64,000 bases of DNA from contig NBIV01000133.1 in NCBI GenBank assembly GCA_003194525.1, positions 62,001 through 126,000 of the forward strand, written 5' to 3'. A program made the position numbers and the translations under genes. Below, piece by piece: positions 1 through 9,440 of the stretch. How positions within the stretch are numbered: position 1 is the first letter of the stretch; every line of letters starts with the position of its first letter. This DNA comes from Gracilariopsis chorda. Taxonomy: Eukaryota > Rhodophyta > Florideophyceae > Gracilariales > Gracilariaceae. The notes below the pieces were generated by a model that did no database searches, was not told where the DNA came from, and saw nothing but the letters and a program-made list of their open reading frames with translations.

Positions 1-308
1 GCGATCGTTGGGTGGAGTATGTAGATGATCGCAACCCGGACAGTCTCAAGATAACTCCCGAATGGCATGCGTGGCTTCACCATAACGTTGACGAGCCTCC
101 TACAGATCATCCCCTGCCGAAGCCAATATATCAAGCTGAAGAGACAGGAAACCCAACTGGAACGCGAGAGGCGTATGTACCACCACACCACAAACTAGCA
201 AAGAACTCCGTTGGGAGTGCGTCGGAAAAGTATGAGTCATGGAGACCCGGATCGGAAGCAGCTGATACGGAAGTAGATGATCGAAAGGATGTACTAGATC
301 TCAAGTAG
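1..308 (+). CDS. NDUFA12: NDUFA12 (complex I B17.2 subunit), 3' part
   Basis: The open frame runs in from the window edge and ends with TAG at 306-308, so only about the last 101 codons are present and the true start lies outside. The frame begins DRWVEYVDDRN and contains PPEWHAWLHH-like (TPEWHAWLHHNVDEPP), then GNPTGTREAYVPPHHKL and YESWRPG. These are the conserved blocks of NDUFA12/B17.2, an accessory subunit of the mitochondrial NADH:ubiquinone oxidoreductase at the inner membrane. The acidic tail after the WRPG block is extra or poorly conserved. No intron is visible in the part seen. It converges on the SRPBCC gene downstream. The family call is strong; completeness cannot be judged. Confidence 0.86.
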   Translation, partial: DRWVEYVDDRNPDSLKITPEWHAWLHHNVDEPPTDHPLPKPIYQAEETGNPTGTREAYVPPHHKLAKNSVGSASEKYESWRPGSEAADTEVDDRKDVLDLK

Positions 309-673
309 GTGCGATTTGTACCAGACTTGTACTAGAAAAGATGACTGAGTTTTATGTTGTTCGCAACGCAGATACGGTGTTTCCTACGTGAAGAGATGTG
401 CTTCCTCAGTGTGACATGTACTTCATGAAACAAAGCCGCGTTAAAGAGGCATCAAAAAGCACCTCTATGAGCAAAACGTCAGGCGAGCGAGCGAAAGGTA
501 GAAAGTATTCCCAAACAAGCAGCAATATTTTGTGTAGCGAAAAGCGACTTGGAAGAAAGACGGTCTATGGACTTGTAGCAAATGCGATCGATGAACCCGA
601 AATTATCCTTGCAAGGCACTATACTGCGGCACCTCTCGCATACTTTCCTTTTCGACCAGTGAAAACCCATACC
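309..673. other. intergenic, two convergent 3' ends
   Basis: About 365 bp between the stop of NDUFA12 and the stop of the minus-strand SRPBCC gene. It presumably carries both 3' UTRs. I see no further gene or repeat. Confidence 0.5.
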
Positions 674-1150
674 TTACGAGGATACTGCACTGGCGTCTTG
701 TTTCTCAACTCGTTCCTTTAGTGCATTATTAAAGGCCTCAAATGCTTTCGGTAGGTCTTCACCCATCATGTTGTTCAGGGGCGATGAGAGTACACCAGAG
801 AACCTTTCTCCATGAACGAATGTGCATCCGCCTTCTGAGTTTCCTTCTATAATAAAGTAATGTTCGCCTCGATACAGACAAGCCAACAAGAGCTTACCAA
901 CCCAGCGGAATTCCCGATTTACTTCGTTCTTCAGAACAGTTGGCTTGAAAGATTGCGGTGCACGTGCTCCCACTTTTATACTGACTGTTAGTGTTGAAGA
1001 TGGGGATGTGTCACCATCAATCGAAAGCACCATTGGGTTCCATTCTGGGTACGAGGGGAAGTCCATAAGCACATTGTATGTTTGCTCTGGTGTGGCATTA
1101 ATGACAATCTTCTTCTCAACGTCAGACATTGTTAATCTTTTCTTGGACAA
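674..1150 (-). CDS. SRPBCC / START-like domain protein
   Basis: 158 codons on the minus strand. A second in-frame ATG at codon 8 (MSDVEKKIVINA) is an equally likely start. The protein is essentially one SRPBCC (polyketide cyclase / START-like) domain: an N-terminal strand 'EKKIVINATPEQTYNVLMDF' followed by 'YPEWNPMV', the signature of the bacterial-type Polyketide_cyc2/CoxG-like branch. Next come the middle strands (FRWVGKLL, GEHYFIIEG) and a C-terminal amphipathic helix (LPKAFEAFNNALKERVEK). Such domains form a hydrophobic cavity for lipid-like or aromatic ligands; the ligand here cannot be inferred. No signal peptide or membrane segment is seen. It is a single exon. Assignment to the superfamily is firm, but the specific role is unknown. 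Confidence 0.75.
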   Translation of the reverse strand: MSKKRLTMSDVEKKIVINATPEQTYNVLMDFPSYPEWNPMVLSIDGDTSPSSTLTVSIKVGARAPQSFKPTVLKNEVNREFRWVGKLLLACLYRGEHYFIIEGNSEGGCTFVHGERFSGVLSSPLNNMMGEDLPKAFEAFNNALKERVEKQDASAVSS

Positions 1151-1646
1151 CTGAGAAACGTTTGGAAGATTGGAAGTATGTAGACAGATTCAGCCGGACG
1201 TGCTAGTTTCTGGTCCGGCTGTCTGTCGTGCTGTTGTTCATGAGGCAATGCTAATTTATCTACACGAGAAATGAAAGACGAAGTTATTCGGGATAGCAAC
1301 CTTACCGATAGTACCGGTGCCCTTGTACTTCTATGAGAACATACAGTACCTGGCCAATCCGCTTGCGGTGATGAATCAAGATTTAATGTTTCAGTAGTTA
1401 TAAGCTAGAAATTGGGAAATATGAGCTGACCCGGCCAACGGTGATGCCTTCTTGCGTCATCGCAAATGTCAGAAAGTACCGAGTCACATTTGGCTCATAC
1501 GTCAGTATAGCTAGCAGAGATTAAGACCGAGAATATCAGTCAGCAGTGCGTGTTCCGCTCCAGTCACTCTGGTAGCATAAACGAAAAAGCATCCAGCAAA
1601 AGCACAATAACGAACGGATATCGGAACACGGACAAGCACTCAGTCT
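1151..1646. other. intergenic, no gene seen
   Basis: About 500 bp upstream of the SRPBCC gene and downstream of the membrane-protein ORF. It should contain the SRPBCC promoter. No recognisable gene, repeat or RNA was found. Confidence 0.4.
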
Positions 1647-2015
1647 TCAACCTGCATCCGCGAGGCTCAGGGTAGAAGGGGGGTGCCCCCATGGAACGGA
1701 ATCCCGTCTTTGCGCTTCTAAGTCAACCCCTGGTATCACACCGGTCTCCTGGTCGGGATCATCAAAGGGTTCAAGAGGGTTTCGCTCTTTTCTTCTTCTG
1801 GCATTCCGCCTTCGCATGCAGCAGCAGCAGCATACAACCACAATCGATACGATGACGAAGACAGCAGCTGTTAGCGCGCCAACAATGTAGAGCAAGCGAG
1901 ACTGTTTGCCATTGAGCCTGTGCTTAATCCTGATTGAGGTTTGAAAGCCATTATTGTAGCCCGGCAGTGACAGACCAAGGAGTTCCTGCATAGGTCGCGA
2001 AAAGATTTCGGACAC
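1647..2015 (-). CDS. small single-pass membrane protein, hypothetical
   Basis: An open frame of 122 codons. Its first codon is GTG, so the first usable ATG is near 1991 (about 114 aa), or translation enters from an upstream exon. After a polar N-terminus there is one clear transmembrane segment (LLYIVGALTAAVFVIVSIVVV). It is followed at once by five cysteines and a basic cluster (CCCCCMRRRNARRRKER), as expected for a palmitoylated inner boundary with a cytoplasmic tail; the tail is acidic then Pro/Ser-rich. Positive-inside topology places the tail in the cytoplasm. I do not recognise the family. The short N-terminus makes it likely that an ectodomain-coding exon is missing from this frame (see 2015-2233). 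Confidence 0.5.
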   Translation of the reverse strand: MSEIFSRPMQELLGLSLPGYNNGFQTSIRIKHRLNGKQSRLLYIVGALTAAVFVIVSIVVVCCCCCMRRRNARRRKERNPLEPFDDPDQETGVIPGVDLEAQRRDSVPWGHPPSTLSLADAG

Positions 2016-2233
2016 TATGACAATGGATTCGATGATGATGGGGTTAGAGAAAACGCGCCTCTGGCGTCATGTGCGAAAAACGATTCGACAGACATGAAGC
2101 CGTAAGGTTCGATTGATGGACGCCCATATTGCAGCATCTTGGCGAGGTGAGGCGGGCCCGTGAGGAGATATGTCTTGTAAGAAATGCACGAGCGTGGCCC
2201 ATACGAAAGCAGTGAGGCTGATGAGACTGTCAT
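2015..2233 (-). CDS. possible 5' part of the membrane protein gene
   Basis: A 72-codon ATG-initiated frame directly upstream of, and in a different frame from, the 1647-2015 ORF. Its composition looks protein-like (SYKTYLLTGPPHLAKM, GFMSVESFFAHDARGAF). It ends within a few bases of where the next frame opens. It could be a first exon joined by a short intron, the product of a frameshift or sequence error, or chance. No domain is recognised. Confidence 0.25.
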   Translation of the reverse strand: MTVSSASLLSYGPRSCISYKTYLLTGPPHLAKMLQYGRPSIEPYGFMSVESFFAHDARGAFSLTPSSSNPLS

Positions 2234-2611
2234 GCCACTCTTTGCACTTCTCTTTCACTTCCCTTCAATAGCACGAACGCGAGTAGAACACGGATTTCTT
2301 CATGAATGCCGTTGGAAGGGCACGGGGCAAGTACCAGAGGTTAAATATGGTGGTACAAAAGATGCATGTGGTCGCACAGACAACCAGCACAACAGCGGAT
2401 TGTCTTGTGGGCATGTGGGTGACCACCTCCGCTGCGCGATTCTACAGTTGTAGAGAATGGCAAGGTTGCAAAGGTAAAGAGTTATTTTCGCGCGAAATTC
2501 CTATACTGAAGCCTACACAGTACAACTCCAAGAAGCTGTGGCAGATGCTGCACGTCCATCTCATGCCGTTAGACCAGTTCCCGTGTTGACCGCTCGCAGA
2601 TTCGCGTCGTA

Positions 2612-3742
2612 ATGTCGAGTCACCTTTCGCTACATTCTGCAAACGAGAAAGATCTCATCAACTTTCTCGAGAAATCTCTTCATGCTTTGGCAGAATCACA
2701 CAACTGTCCTATTTGCCATGATATGCTGAATGCCCCAGTGCGACTTCCCTGTCACCATATCTTCTGCTCCCTGTGTATAAGGCGTCATCTCACACGTTCC
2801 TCGATTTGTCCTTATCCAACTTGCCGTCGCGCTTGTACCAGCTCTGCGCTTGTGGCCTTACGTAATTATGATGCGCACCTGGCTCAACTGCGCCACGTAT
2901 CACGAACACAATTGACCCCTTCTCGAACGACTCTGGCACAACTCCCATTACCTGGAAGCCTTTCACGTCCAAATCTTGTGAAGAAACTATCAAAGGCAGG
3001 TTTGTCTGCTGTTGGAACAGTAGAAGTACTATCGAATAGGTATCGAGAGTATGTCCTGCGCTATAACGCTGCAGCTGATTCTGCGAGTGGAGCTTCAAAG
3101 CAAGCGCTGGCAGATGCCGTTAGACGATATGAAGATGCCCTTTCAGCAAATCAGGCAACCATGGATACGTTTTTTGAGAAAGTGAAGGATGAGAGTACTG
3201 TTAAACGCGGCGATAATTTCGAAGACTTAGTGCGCAAGACAAGACAACGCAATCACGTTGAAAGACGTTCACAAGCCACTCAAGAGGGTGTTCAAAACTC
3301 AAGAAAGCCAAATGGGGATCCAGAACCGGACATTCAACCTCAAAAATGCGACACTAGTGGAGGGAAACGTATTCGTGCTCCCCGAGATGAAGCAAACGAT
3401 ATAGCACCTAAACGCCCATGTTCTGGGCAAGCCCATATTGGACGTAAGACTACGCGGAATGGAGCTTCCCCCACCCGGTTCTCAAAGGCGTCGTGTTCCG
3501 ATAAACGCAGTCAGCACGCAGTCAAGTCTGCCTCCTTTGATATACAACCATATAGCAGTTATTTGGATACGCCATCGAGCGAAAACAAGAATACACAACT
3601 AGTCGCTACGCCCTCTACGAAGGAAGCTCAAGCACTTACGCGCGAGCAAGAAGAGAGAATACAAAGAAACATGAAGGCCGCGATGGAAAAGAGACAGAAG
3701 AACAGTCAAAGCTATGTGAGACGTCTCTCGTTCACAAGTTAA
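2612..3742 (+). CDS. RAD18: RAD18-like E3 ubiquitin ligase (RING + SAP)
   Basis: 376 codons, single exon, ATG at 2612. A C3HC4-type RING finger lies at residues 32-71 (NCPICHDML, LPCHHIFCSLCIRRHL), with a slightly wide last Cys pair (CPYPTC). A SAP-like DNA-binding motif lies at about 117-152 (RPNLVKKLSKAGLSAVGT... RYREYVLRYNAA), followed by a helix spelled ALADAVRRYE. That RING-SAP order, and the wording of the segment after the SAP helix, match RAD18, which with RAD6 mono-ubiquitinates PCNA to start translesion synthesis in the nucleus. The C-terminal 200 residues are basic, Ser/Thr-rich and probably disordered. No UBZ-type CCHC finger is visible between RING and SAP, unlike animal RAD18. 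The gene converges with the kinase gene 190 bp downstream. Alternative: another nuclear RING-SAP ligase. Confidence 0.74.
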   Translation: MSSHLSLHSANEKDLINFLEKSLHALAESHNCPICHDMLNAPVRLPCHHIFCSLCIRRHLTRSSICPYPTCRRACTSSALVALRNYDAHLAQLRHVSRTQLTPSRTTLAQLPLPGSLSRPNLVKKLSKAGLSAVGTVEVLSNRYREYVLRYNAAADSASGASKQALADAVRRYEDALSANQATMDTFFEKVKDESTVKRGDNFEDLVRKTRQRNHVERRSQATQEGVQNSRKPNGDPEPDIQPQKCDTSGGKRIRAPRDEANDIAPKRPCSGQAHIGRKTTRNGASPTRFSKASCSDKRSQHAVKSASFDIQPYSSYLDTPSSENKNTQLVATPSTKEAQALTREQEERIQRNMKAAMEKRQKNSQSYVRRLSFTS

Positions 3743-3933
3743 TAACGGCCTCCACCTAGAAATAGATGAGCAAACGAGGTAGGAGTTATCGCTCCGCAAC
3801 GCTTCATCGCATTACTGGAAACGAAATTCTTTGTACAATAGTTCATTCGCTCGCTCTACAGCACTGCACGGAGTATCAAAAGTGTGAGTCGGGATACTAC
3901 GAAGGTACATCAGTAACCATAACTCTTTTGGTT

Positions 3934-6201
3934 CTACTGCTGCCTTTCTGCCCCCCTACCGAAAATAACGTTGACCGCCTTTCGCAGCACTCGTTTTGTG
4001 TTCCGTTCAGCTATCGATCCCGCCACAGCACGTGAGGCTTCCCTCAGTTGTTCTGTAAGACGTCGCTGTCTTTCTCTTCTGTCTTCTCTTGTATTGGAAC
4101 TGTCGACGGCAAAAGTTGACAGTACCTCTGGTGCTCTTGCTCGGATAGCCTTCGCAATTTCAATAGCTTTCTCAACGCGGTCCATATCTATTTCATCGGC
4201 AGGAGGTGGTACTAACCCGTATGTCGCATCAGAGAATCGCTTTGCCGCGGCTAGTTGCACGGCATCTGCCGTATCGGCCAACTCAAGTTCAAGAGCTCGG
4301 CGCAAAAACGCACCGCGGTGGCTGATAGTGAAATCGATGACCCGACTTAATGCCGTATTGCTCACGTTAGACAACGTCTCATCGCGGTTTTTGTCCTGAG
4401 ATACTAAGCTGTCCCCAACAGAGCGGCCGTCACCCTCCTCTGATAGCGAAGAAGATCGGGTATTCAATATGGAATTGAAACGACTCCATCGGATTCGACC
4501 GGTATCCGGGTCAACAAGTACACTCTCCAGAGCTCGCTGAAATACGGGCGAATCATCAGTCAAGATGCGCTTCACAACATATGGATATGACTCGTCAACG
4601 ATTTTAAAGGCAGAGTCAGTTTGCAGCGCAAACCCTTCAAGGATTGTTAGAGAACGGATAATAAGAGTGAAGAAGACGGGGATGCGAATTGGCGTTTTAA
4701 AGGCCAGTTCGCTCAAGTTATCGGTCAGTCTGCCGAAGGAAAGATCTGACAAGGCGCTGCTTGTGCTAGCATCTCCGAATGCTTTGGCCAGCAATGGAAC
4801 CAAGGGTTCTGTATCTGCGTCGGGCGGGAGGAATCCCAGTTTAACAAAATCAACTGCGAGGTTTTCGTAGTCGCGGTTGATGAGTCTAACAATAGCGGCG
4901 ACAAGATTGTATCGAGTTTGTTGATCAACTTGGACGCACATACCAAAGTCGAGATAGCAGAGCTTGCCATGTTTGGTACGCAGTAGGTTTCCTCCGTGGG
5001 GATCGGCATGTACGAAACCTTTGTCAAGAAGTTGTTGGAGACTGCATTGCACTCCAATTCGTATGAGCCTCTGGGCATCCTCCTCGGGCATCCAGGGCGC
5101 TTTATCGCCATCAATCCACTCCATAGTTAGAACCCTTTTGCTTGTAAGATTTCTGTATATCTTTGGTACGATTACATCATCGTTCGAGTCAGCGTACAGA
5201 ACTTCGAATCTTTCGCAATTGTTGGCCTCGTTCACGTAATCTAGCTCTTCCCACAGACGGGTAGCAAATTCATCCACAATGCCAACGAGATCACTGCGCA
5301 ACTTGAAACGTTTCTTTGCAAACAAGGCCACTTTTCTTAGTACATATACGTCAAGCGCTGCATCGCGTTCCACCGTGGGTCTTTGGACTTTGACAGCGAC
5401 TCTATCACCGTTCTTTAGTCGAGCGTAATGCACCTGGCCCAGGGACGCACTGGCGAACGCCTCAACTGCAAACTCGTCGAACAACTCGGAAATATGGTTG
5501 AGCTGCAGTTCTTCGCATACCATTTTGATGGCGACATTTCCGTCAAAGGTACCCACATCATCCACGAGTTTCTGTAGCTCATTACTGTATAGGACACCAA
5601 CAAGATCTGGGCGATTACCGACAGCTTGTCCGACCTTGAGATAAGTGGGACCCGCCCATGTCAAAAGCCTTCGGAGCTGTTCTGCACGCATTACGGTGGT
5701 TTCTGGGTCTCCCGCTGTGCCTCGCCACCTGTCCCATTTTCGGACTCGGAACAACCAGACAAGGAAAGGAAGGCCGATAGCTGTGACCCTTATGAAAGCT
5801 GTGAAAGGGCGTGCGTCATAGTATTTGGCTATAGCAGCAGAATCGTATCGAGTGAGGGAAAAATTTCTATCCAGGATTGCAGACAGGTCCCCGCGAAGCA
5901 AACGCGAAAGACGGGAGACATCAGATCGAAACAACTGGAAACCTCGTTGCGCTGTCTGTTCTGATGCAGAGGCATAGGGCCGTCTGGGGGCACGAGGTGG
6001 GAGGCGATTTGACGGCAGTCTAGACAGATGACGAGTCCAGGGGCGAACTGCGATGAATGCCATTTGGGCTCCGCATGAGAGTGTCTGACGTGAAGTGGGA
6101 CAGGAATGACGAAGCTGGGCTGGAGAGTGGACGGTATGCGATTTGGCGAGGAGAGCGTGAGGGGGAACGAATGCGTGTGCTCTCGACGGCTCCAGCGCCA
6201 T
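3934..6201 (-). CDS. ABC1/ADCK (UbiB) family atypical kinase
   Basis: 755 codons, no intron seen. All ABC1 hallmarks are present: the KxGQ motif (KVGQAVGNRPD, about 189-199), the Ala-rich loop replacing the P-loop (ASASLGQVH, 249-258), the VAVK lysine (271), EELDYVNEANN (318-328), the catalytic HADPHGGN (398-405) and DFG (418-420). The first about 80 residues are rich in Arg, Ser, Pro and Ala with few acids, as in an organelle transit peptide. A second Met at residue 47 begins MAFIAVRPW, with Phe at position 3, a style typical of red-lineage plastid transit peptides, so either Met may be the start. The length with a C-terminal extension resembles plastid ABC1K proteins, which act in quinone and prenyl-lipid metabolism at plastoglobules; a mitochondrial COQ8-type role is the alternative. 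The family is certain, the compartment is inferred. Confidence 0.92.
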   Translation of the reverse strand: MALEPSRAHAFVPPHALLAKSHTVHSPAQLRHSCPTSRQTLSCGAQMAFIAVRPWTRHLSRLPSNRLPPRAPRRPYASASEQTAQRGFQLFRSDVSRLSRLLRGDLSAILDRNFSLTRYDSAAIAKYYDARPFTAFIRVTAIGLPFLVWLFRVRKWDRWRGTAGDPETTVMRAEQLRRLLTWAGPTYLKVGQAVGNRPDLVGVLYSNELQKLVDDVGTFDGNVAIKMVCEELQLNHISELFDEFAVEAFASASLGQVHYARLKNGDRVAVKVQRPTVERDAALDVYVLRKVALFAKKRFKLRSDLVGIVDEFATRLWEELDYVNEANNCERFEVLYADSNDDVIVPKIYRNLTSKRVLTMEWIDGDKAPWMPEEDAQRLIRIGVQCSLQQLLDKGFVHADPHGGNLLRTKHGKLCYLDFGMCVQVDQQTRYNLVAAIVRLINRDYENLAVDFVKLGFLPPDADTEPLVPLLAKAFGDASTSSALSDLSFGRLTDNLSELAFKTPIRIPVFFTLIIRSLTILEGFALQTDSAFKIVDESYPYVVKRILTDDSPVFQRALESVLVDPDTGRIRWSRFNSILNTRSSSLSEEGDGRSVGDSLVSQDKNRDETLSNVSNTALSRVIDFTISHRGAFLRRALELELADTADAVQLAAAKRFSDATYGLVPPPADEIDMDRVEKAIEIAKAIRARAPEVLSTFAVDSSNTREDRRERQRRLTEQLREASRAVAGSIAERNTKRVLRKAVNVIFGRGAERQQ

Positions 6202-7413
6202 AGGTGATTGGCGTGCAATGCGACGTTAGCGCTAAGCACATGGGGGCGGCGGTGAGGCGCCGCACCGACACGTCTTTTGACACAAACACGCGCGCGTTTG
6301 TGGTCGATGGGGGCGGGGTTCACGTGATTCTAGCCTAGAATTTCTAGGTTGTGTGAAAGGCGTAAGATCTGCGCCAATAACAGCCTAGAGTTCACACGCG
6401 ACGAGCGAGCAGAGCACAGAAGATGACTGCAGCCGTCCGCACCTTAATTCGACAGAAATCCCAAAATCGACAAACCACTCTTGTTCCAATTTTCACGATT
6501 CTTGCTCATAAGCAAAAACGATGGCAATTGGGGTAGAGTTGGACATCGGTGCGCAAGGAATATTCGCCAGGGAGCGTACACAAAAGAGAACGAAGAACGA
6601 TCGAATCTCTGGCTTCTTCCTCCGCATCCCCGGGTCGGTCGGCCCTCGGCTCTATTTATTGTATAGACTAGTTAATGCTACAAGTATCTTTCCTGAGTAG
6701 CGTGAGCAGCCCGCCAAACTCACCGAGCTACGTCTGACTAGCACCAAACTGTATTGATAAGACAAAGCATAATAAAGAAGGTTGAAGAAAAGCTCATGTT
6801 GGACTGCGGGAACTGGAGAGAGATTGTGAGATTTATTCATCACCTCTCGATGTAAAATGTACCTTCTCTGCCCCTTAAGTAGAGAACTGGTGTTGAACAA
6901 TAGTTTCTTGCCTGACATATACATATACATATTGTCTTCATTGTCTCAAGATGTTCTTGACACCAGCAGTACCTTGATTGTTTACATATTTAATACTTTA
7001 CTAAATATATATGCACTGCATTGTTCTGAGTTCTAGACGTCAATACATACTGAGTAAGATTAACATACGTATTTGTCAGGCACCTGCAGGCACTTTATCT
7101 CCCTGCTGTTGTCCTAGGTAAATTTCAAGCATTCTCCCCTATCAGTGCCCTAGGCCGAAAAGGCAGAAAGGCGGTGGAGTCAATATGAGATGCGATCTCA
7201 TTCTAAAGCCAGCTCTCTTCTTGCCTTTTCCACCTCTGGTGCCATTCACAGCCATTCTCACAGACAAACACGCCAGCCGTCCTCTTCTGTCCACCTGCCA
7301 CTTCCGGTCGCACCCGCAGAGGGGAGTGACGTTTGCCACCACCCCACTGGAGCCACGCAGAGATTAGCTCGCCGGTCTCATTGCGGCGGGATGTCGAAAT
7401 CCATCCTCTTGTC
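6202..7413. other. intergenic, no confident gene
   Basis: It contains the upstream region of the ABC1 kinase gene, including a short palindrome at 6334-6348 (CCTAGAA-T-TTCTAGG) about 130 bp before its first ATG, and an AT-rich stretch at about 6900-7060. Only short, uncharacteristic ORFs are present. I see no RNA gene or mobile element. Confidence 0.4.
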
Positions 7414-7728
7414 TCAGCTGAGCAACACCGCAGCTCGTGCACCGCGCGGTGCCGCTTTTCCGTCGCCGTTTCGCGCAGGATCGTGCGCGTCGTAGCCCCT
7501 GTGCGTTGTGCTTAGAGGCCAAATTTTCTTGTCCACTGGGGTGCTCCAGATACTTGTGACGCTCTCTCCAGTTCTTGCTTGCTTGCAACGTGGTGTCTGG
7601 GCTCTCGCTGCTTCTAATACCACGTCCCCCGTGGCACACCTAACATCCCGCCGCCGCAGCCGCTGCGCCCCGAATAGAGCCGCTAAGATCGCACCGGCCG
7701 CCACAATCCGCTGCAGCAGCACCACCAT
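7414..7728 (-). CDS. hypothetical small protein with N-terminal hydrophobic segment
   Basis: A 104-codon ATG frame. Residues 2-20 form a hydrophobic stretch (VVLLQRIVAAGAILAALFG) followed by a run of arginines, like a signal anchor or mitochondrial leader. The rest is basic and low in recognisable features. Several overlapping frames in this GC-rich stretch are also open, so the frame choice is uncertain and an intron-containing gene is possible. A 12-base C run (7754-7765) lies just upstream. No family recognised. Confidence 0.25.
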   Translation of the reverse strand: MVVLLQRIVAAGAILAALFGAQRLRRRDVRCATGDVVLEAARAQTPRCKQARTGESVTSIWSTPVDKKIWPLSTTHRGYDAHDPARNGDGKAAPRGARAAVLLS

Positions 7729-7904
7729 CCAGCCTCACATCCGTCATTTCCCACCCCCCCCCCCCACCCCTCCCCGCTCCTAGACACCGTTGCGAGCTGT
7801 GAACCGCCATTTGCACCCTGTTTCTCACCTAGCAGAACATCTCTTCGCATTGCACGCTGCGCCTGCCGCAAAGAAGCAAAGGTAAAGGAGGCTTACAGCA
7901 GTGT

Positions 7905-8345
7905 TTACTTATTAAGAAGCTGGTCTATAATGGGTAAGAAGGAATGAAGAGGAGTAGAATTCTGCAAGCAATGACAATTTGAAGCAAATACTGCCCCATG
8001 CATCAGTCCGCGCTCATACAATGTTGACGCTTGGGATATGAGATCATTGAGAGTGGTAAGGACGTCTTCCATTTTCAACTCTTTCTGCAGAATACGACGT
8101 AAGATTTCCTCTAGTTCGAGCAGTAAAGGTGAGGAAAACCCGAAGCCCTCAACATTATCAGGAAGTGCTTCCGTTGCCATTTGTATGTTCCACGAAGGTG
8201 ACAGCGGGCTTTCTTCTTCCGCTTCCACTTCGACTAGGTCACAGTATGGGATAGATAAACTGGAGTCCTCAGACATATTGCTAATTATGGTGGTTGCGTA
8301 TGGCCAGGGCATCATGAGGTGGCTGGAATTATCTAGTGCCCTCAC
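7905..8345 (-). CDS. hypothetical protein, helical C-terminus
   Basis: 146 codons. A likely internal start is MSEDSSLSIPY near codon 24. The N-terminal third is acidic (VEVEAEEESPLSP). The C-terminal half is predicted helical with regular Leu/Ile spacing (LLLELEEILRRILQKELKMEDVL split over two helices, then ISQASTLYERGLMHG). Its composition is more protein-like than neighbouring chance ORFs, and it shares orientation with 7414-7728, 176 bp away. No domain is recognised, so the product is unknown. It is the last plausible host gene before the repeat-rich part. Confidence 0.4.
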   Translation of the reverse strand: MRALDNSSHLMMPWPYATTIISNMSEDSSLSIPYCDLVEVEAEEESPLSPSWNIQMATEALPDNVEGFGFSSPLLLELEEILRRILQKELKMEDVLTTLNDLISQASTLYERGLMHGAVFASNCHCLQNSTPLHSFLPIIDQLLNK

Positions 8346-9118
8346 CAGATATTATATCGACGGCAAAATACCCTAAGAGGTATAATACATTTTACCAAGC
8401 TGGTTTTTCATGGCAGAGTAGTGTCCCCTGAGAGGTTGTTATGAGTTTTTACCTAGACCTAATATGCATAACTGGAGATTATGCGCATAGCCTAATTGTC
8501 TCTAAAAGCCGAAGTTTGGCAACCTCCAAGCCAACTCGGGTCAGACCACTTCTCCTCTTTTTGGCAACCCCCACCTTCTCTTGGAGCAGTCTGCTCCTCC
8601 CTGCCATCAACCACACTCTTCACCACTCACCCCTTTACGTGTTGCGGTTAGGTCTCCCGCATCTTCCTACGTGCTTGTACTCCAATGCCTTTGTCTGGGC
8701 CCTTCTTGTCTAGCACGGTACACTTCGGCCACGTACTAGACCTAAGATTTTGGTCGTACGTCTTGACCATTATGCTATACTAGGAATGATCTTCAGCACT
8801 ACGCTAGATCTAAGGTTTTCATCGCGTAGGTTATCCGCTCGTGTAGTCTCTTTGCTATATTTTCCCGGGCTTTGGCGCTCGTTTTGTTGTACGGTTACTA
8901 CCGGGTTTCCTTTCTACCTTGCATCTTGGTTCATTGTCGCAGTTTGTGCCTATTTACTACATTGGCATTGCATGCCTGTGCTGGTACTCTCAAGCTACGA
9001 ATATATTTTTGATCTACTCTCCATCAAATAAGGTACGAAGAGAACTGCCATCGTCCGGTGTCGTGAAATCGTGCAACATGACACTCACAGTATGCAAAGT
9101 ATAGTTCGTTCCTATTCT
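8346..9118. other. non-coding stretch before tandem array
   Basis: No gene is seen. Two related sequences starting CTAGACCTAAG (8736) and CTAGATCTAAG (8804) are exactly 68 bp apart, the same period as the array that follows, so this stretch may be an older, decayed part of that array. Confidence 0.35.
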
Positions 9119-9440
9119 TCTTACAGCATTATACGTTTGTAGAACTATATGGTCTACTTGTGCACTACAGAGATTAGAATTATTTTGTTAGAAGGTTATA
9201 CGTTTGCAGTACTGCGCAGCCTACGTATGAGCTGTGTAAACTATACCTATTTTTGTTAGAAGGGTATACGTTTGCAGCACTGCGCAGCCTACGTATGCAC
9301 TACATAGATTACAACTATTTTTGTTAGAAGGGTATACGTTTGCCGTACTGTGCAGGCTACGTACACACTACGAAAAACGTAACTATTTTTGTTAGAAGGG
9401 TTAACGTAGGTTGTACTATACGTAATTTATTTTGTTGTTT
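9119..9440. repeat. 68-bp tandem repeat array
   Basis: The motif GTTAGAAGG(G/T)TATACGTTTGC recurs at 9187, 9255, 9323 and, partly, 9391, that is at an exact 68-bp period. A more diverged unit starts at about 9119. Each unit also holds a GCAG/GCACTGCGCAGCCTACGTA block. The units differ by several substitutions and there are no unique spacers. It directly precedes the small ORF at 9518-9972. Confidence 0.85.

Noticed and set aside
398-721. 107-codon plus-strand ORF
   Set aside because: It overlaps the 3' end of the SRPBCC gene on the opposite strand and has no protein-like features; treated as a shadow.
7185-7515. Overlapping plus-strand ORFs
   Set aside because: Several short frames are open at once in a GC-rich stretch with no motif in any; not supported as genes.
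9119-9440. CRISPR-like periodic repeats
   Set aside because: The repeats are head-to-tail 68-bp units without unique spacers, diverged from each other, in a eukaryotic setting.
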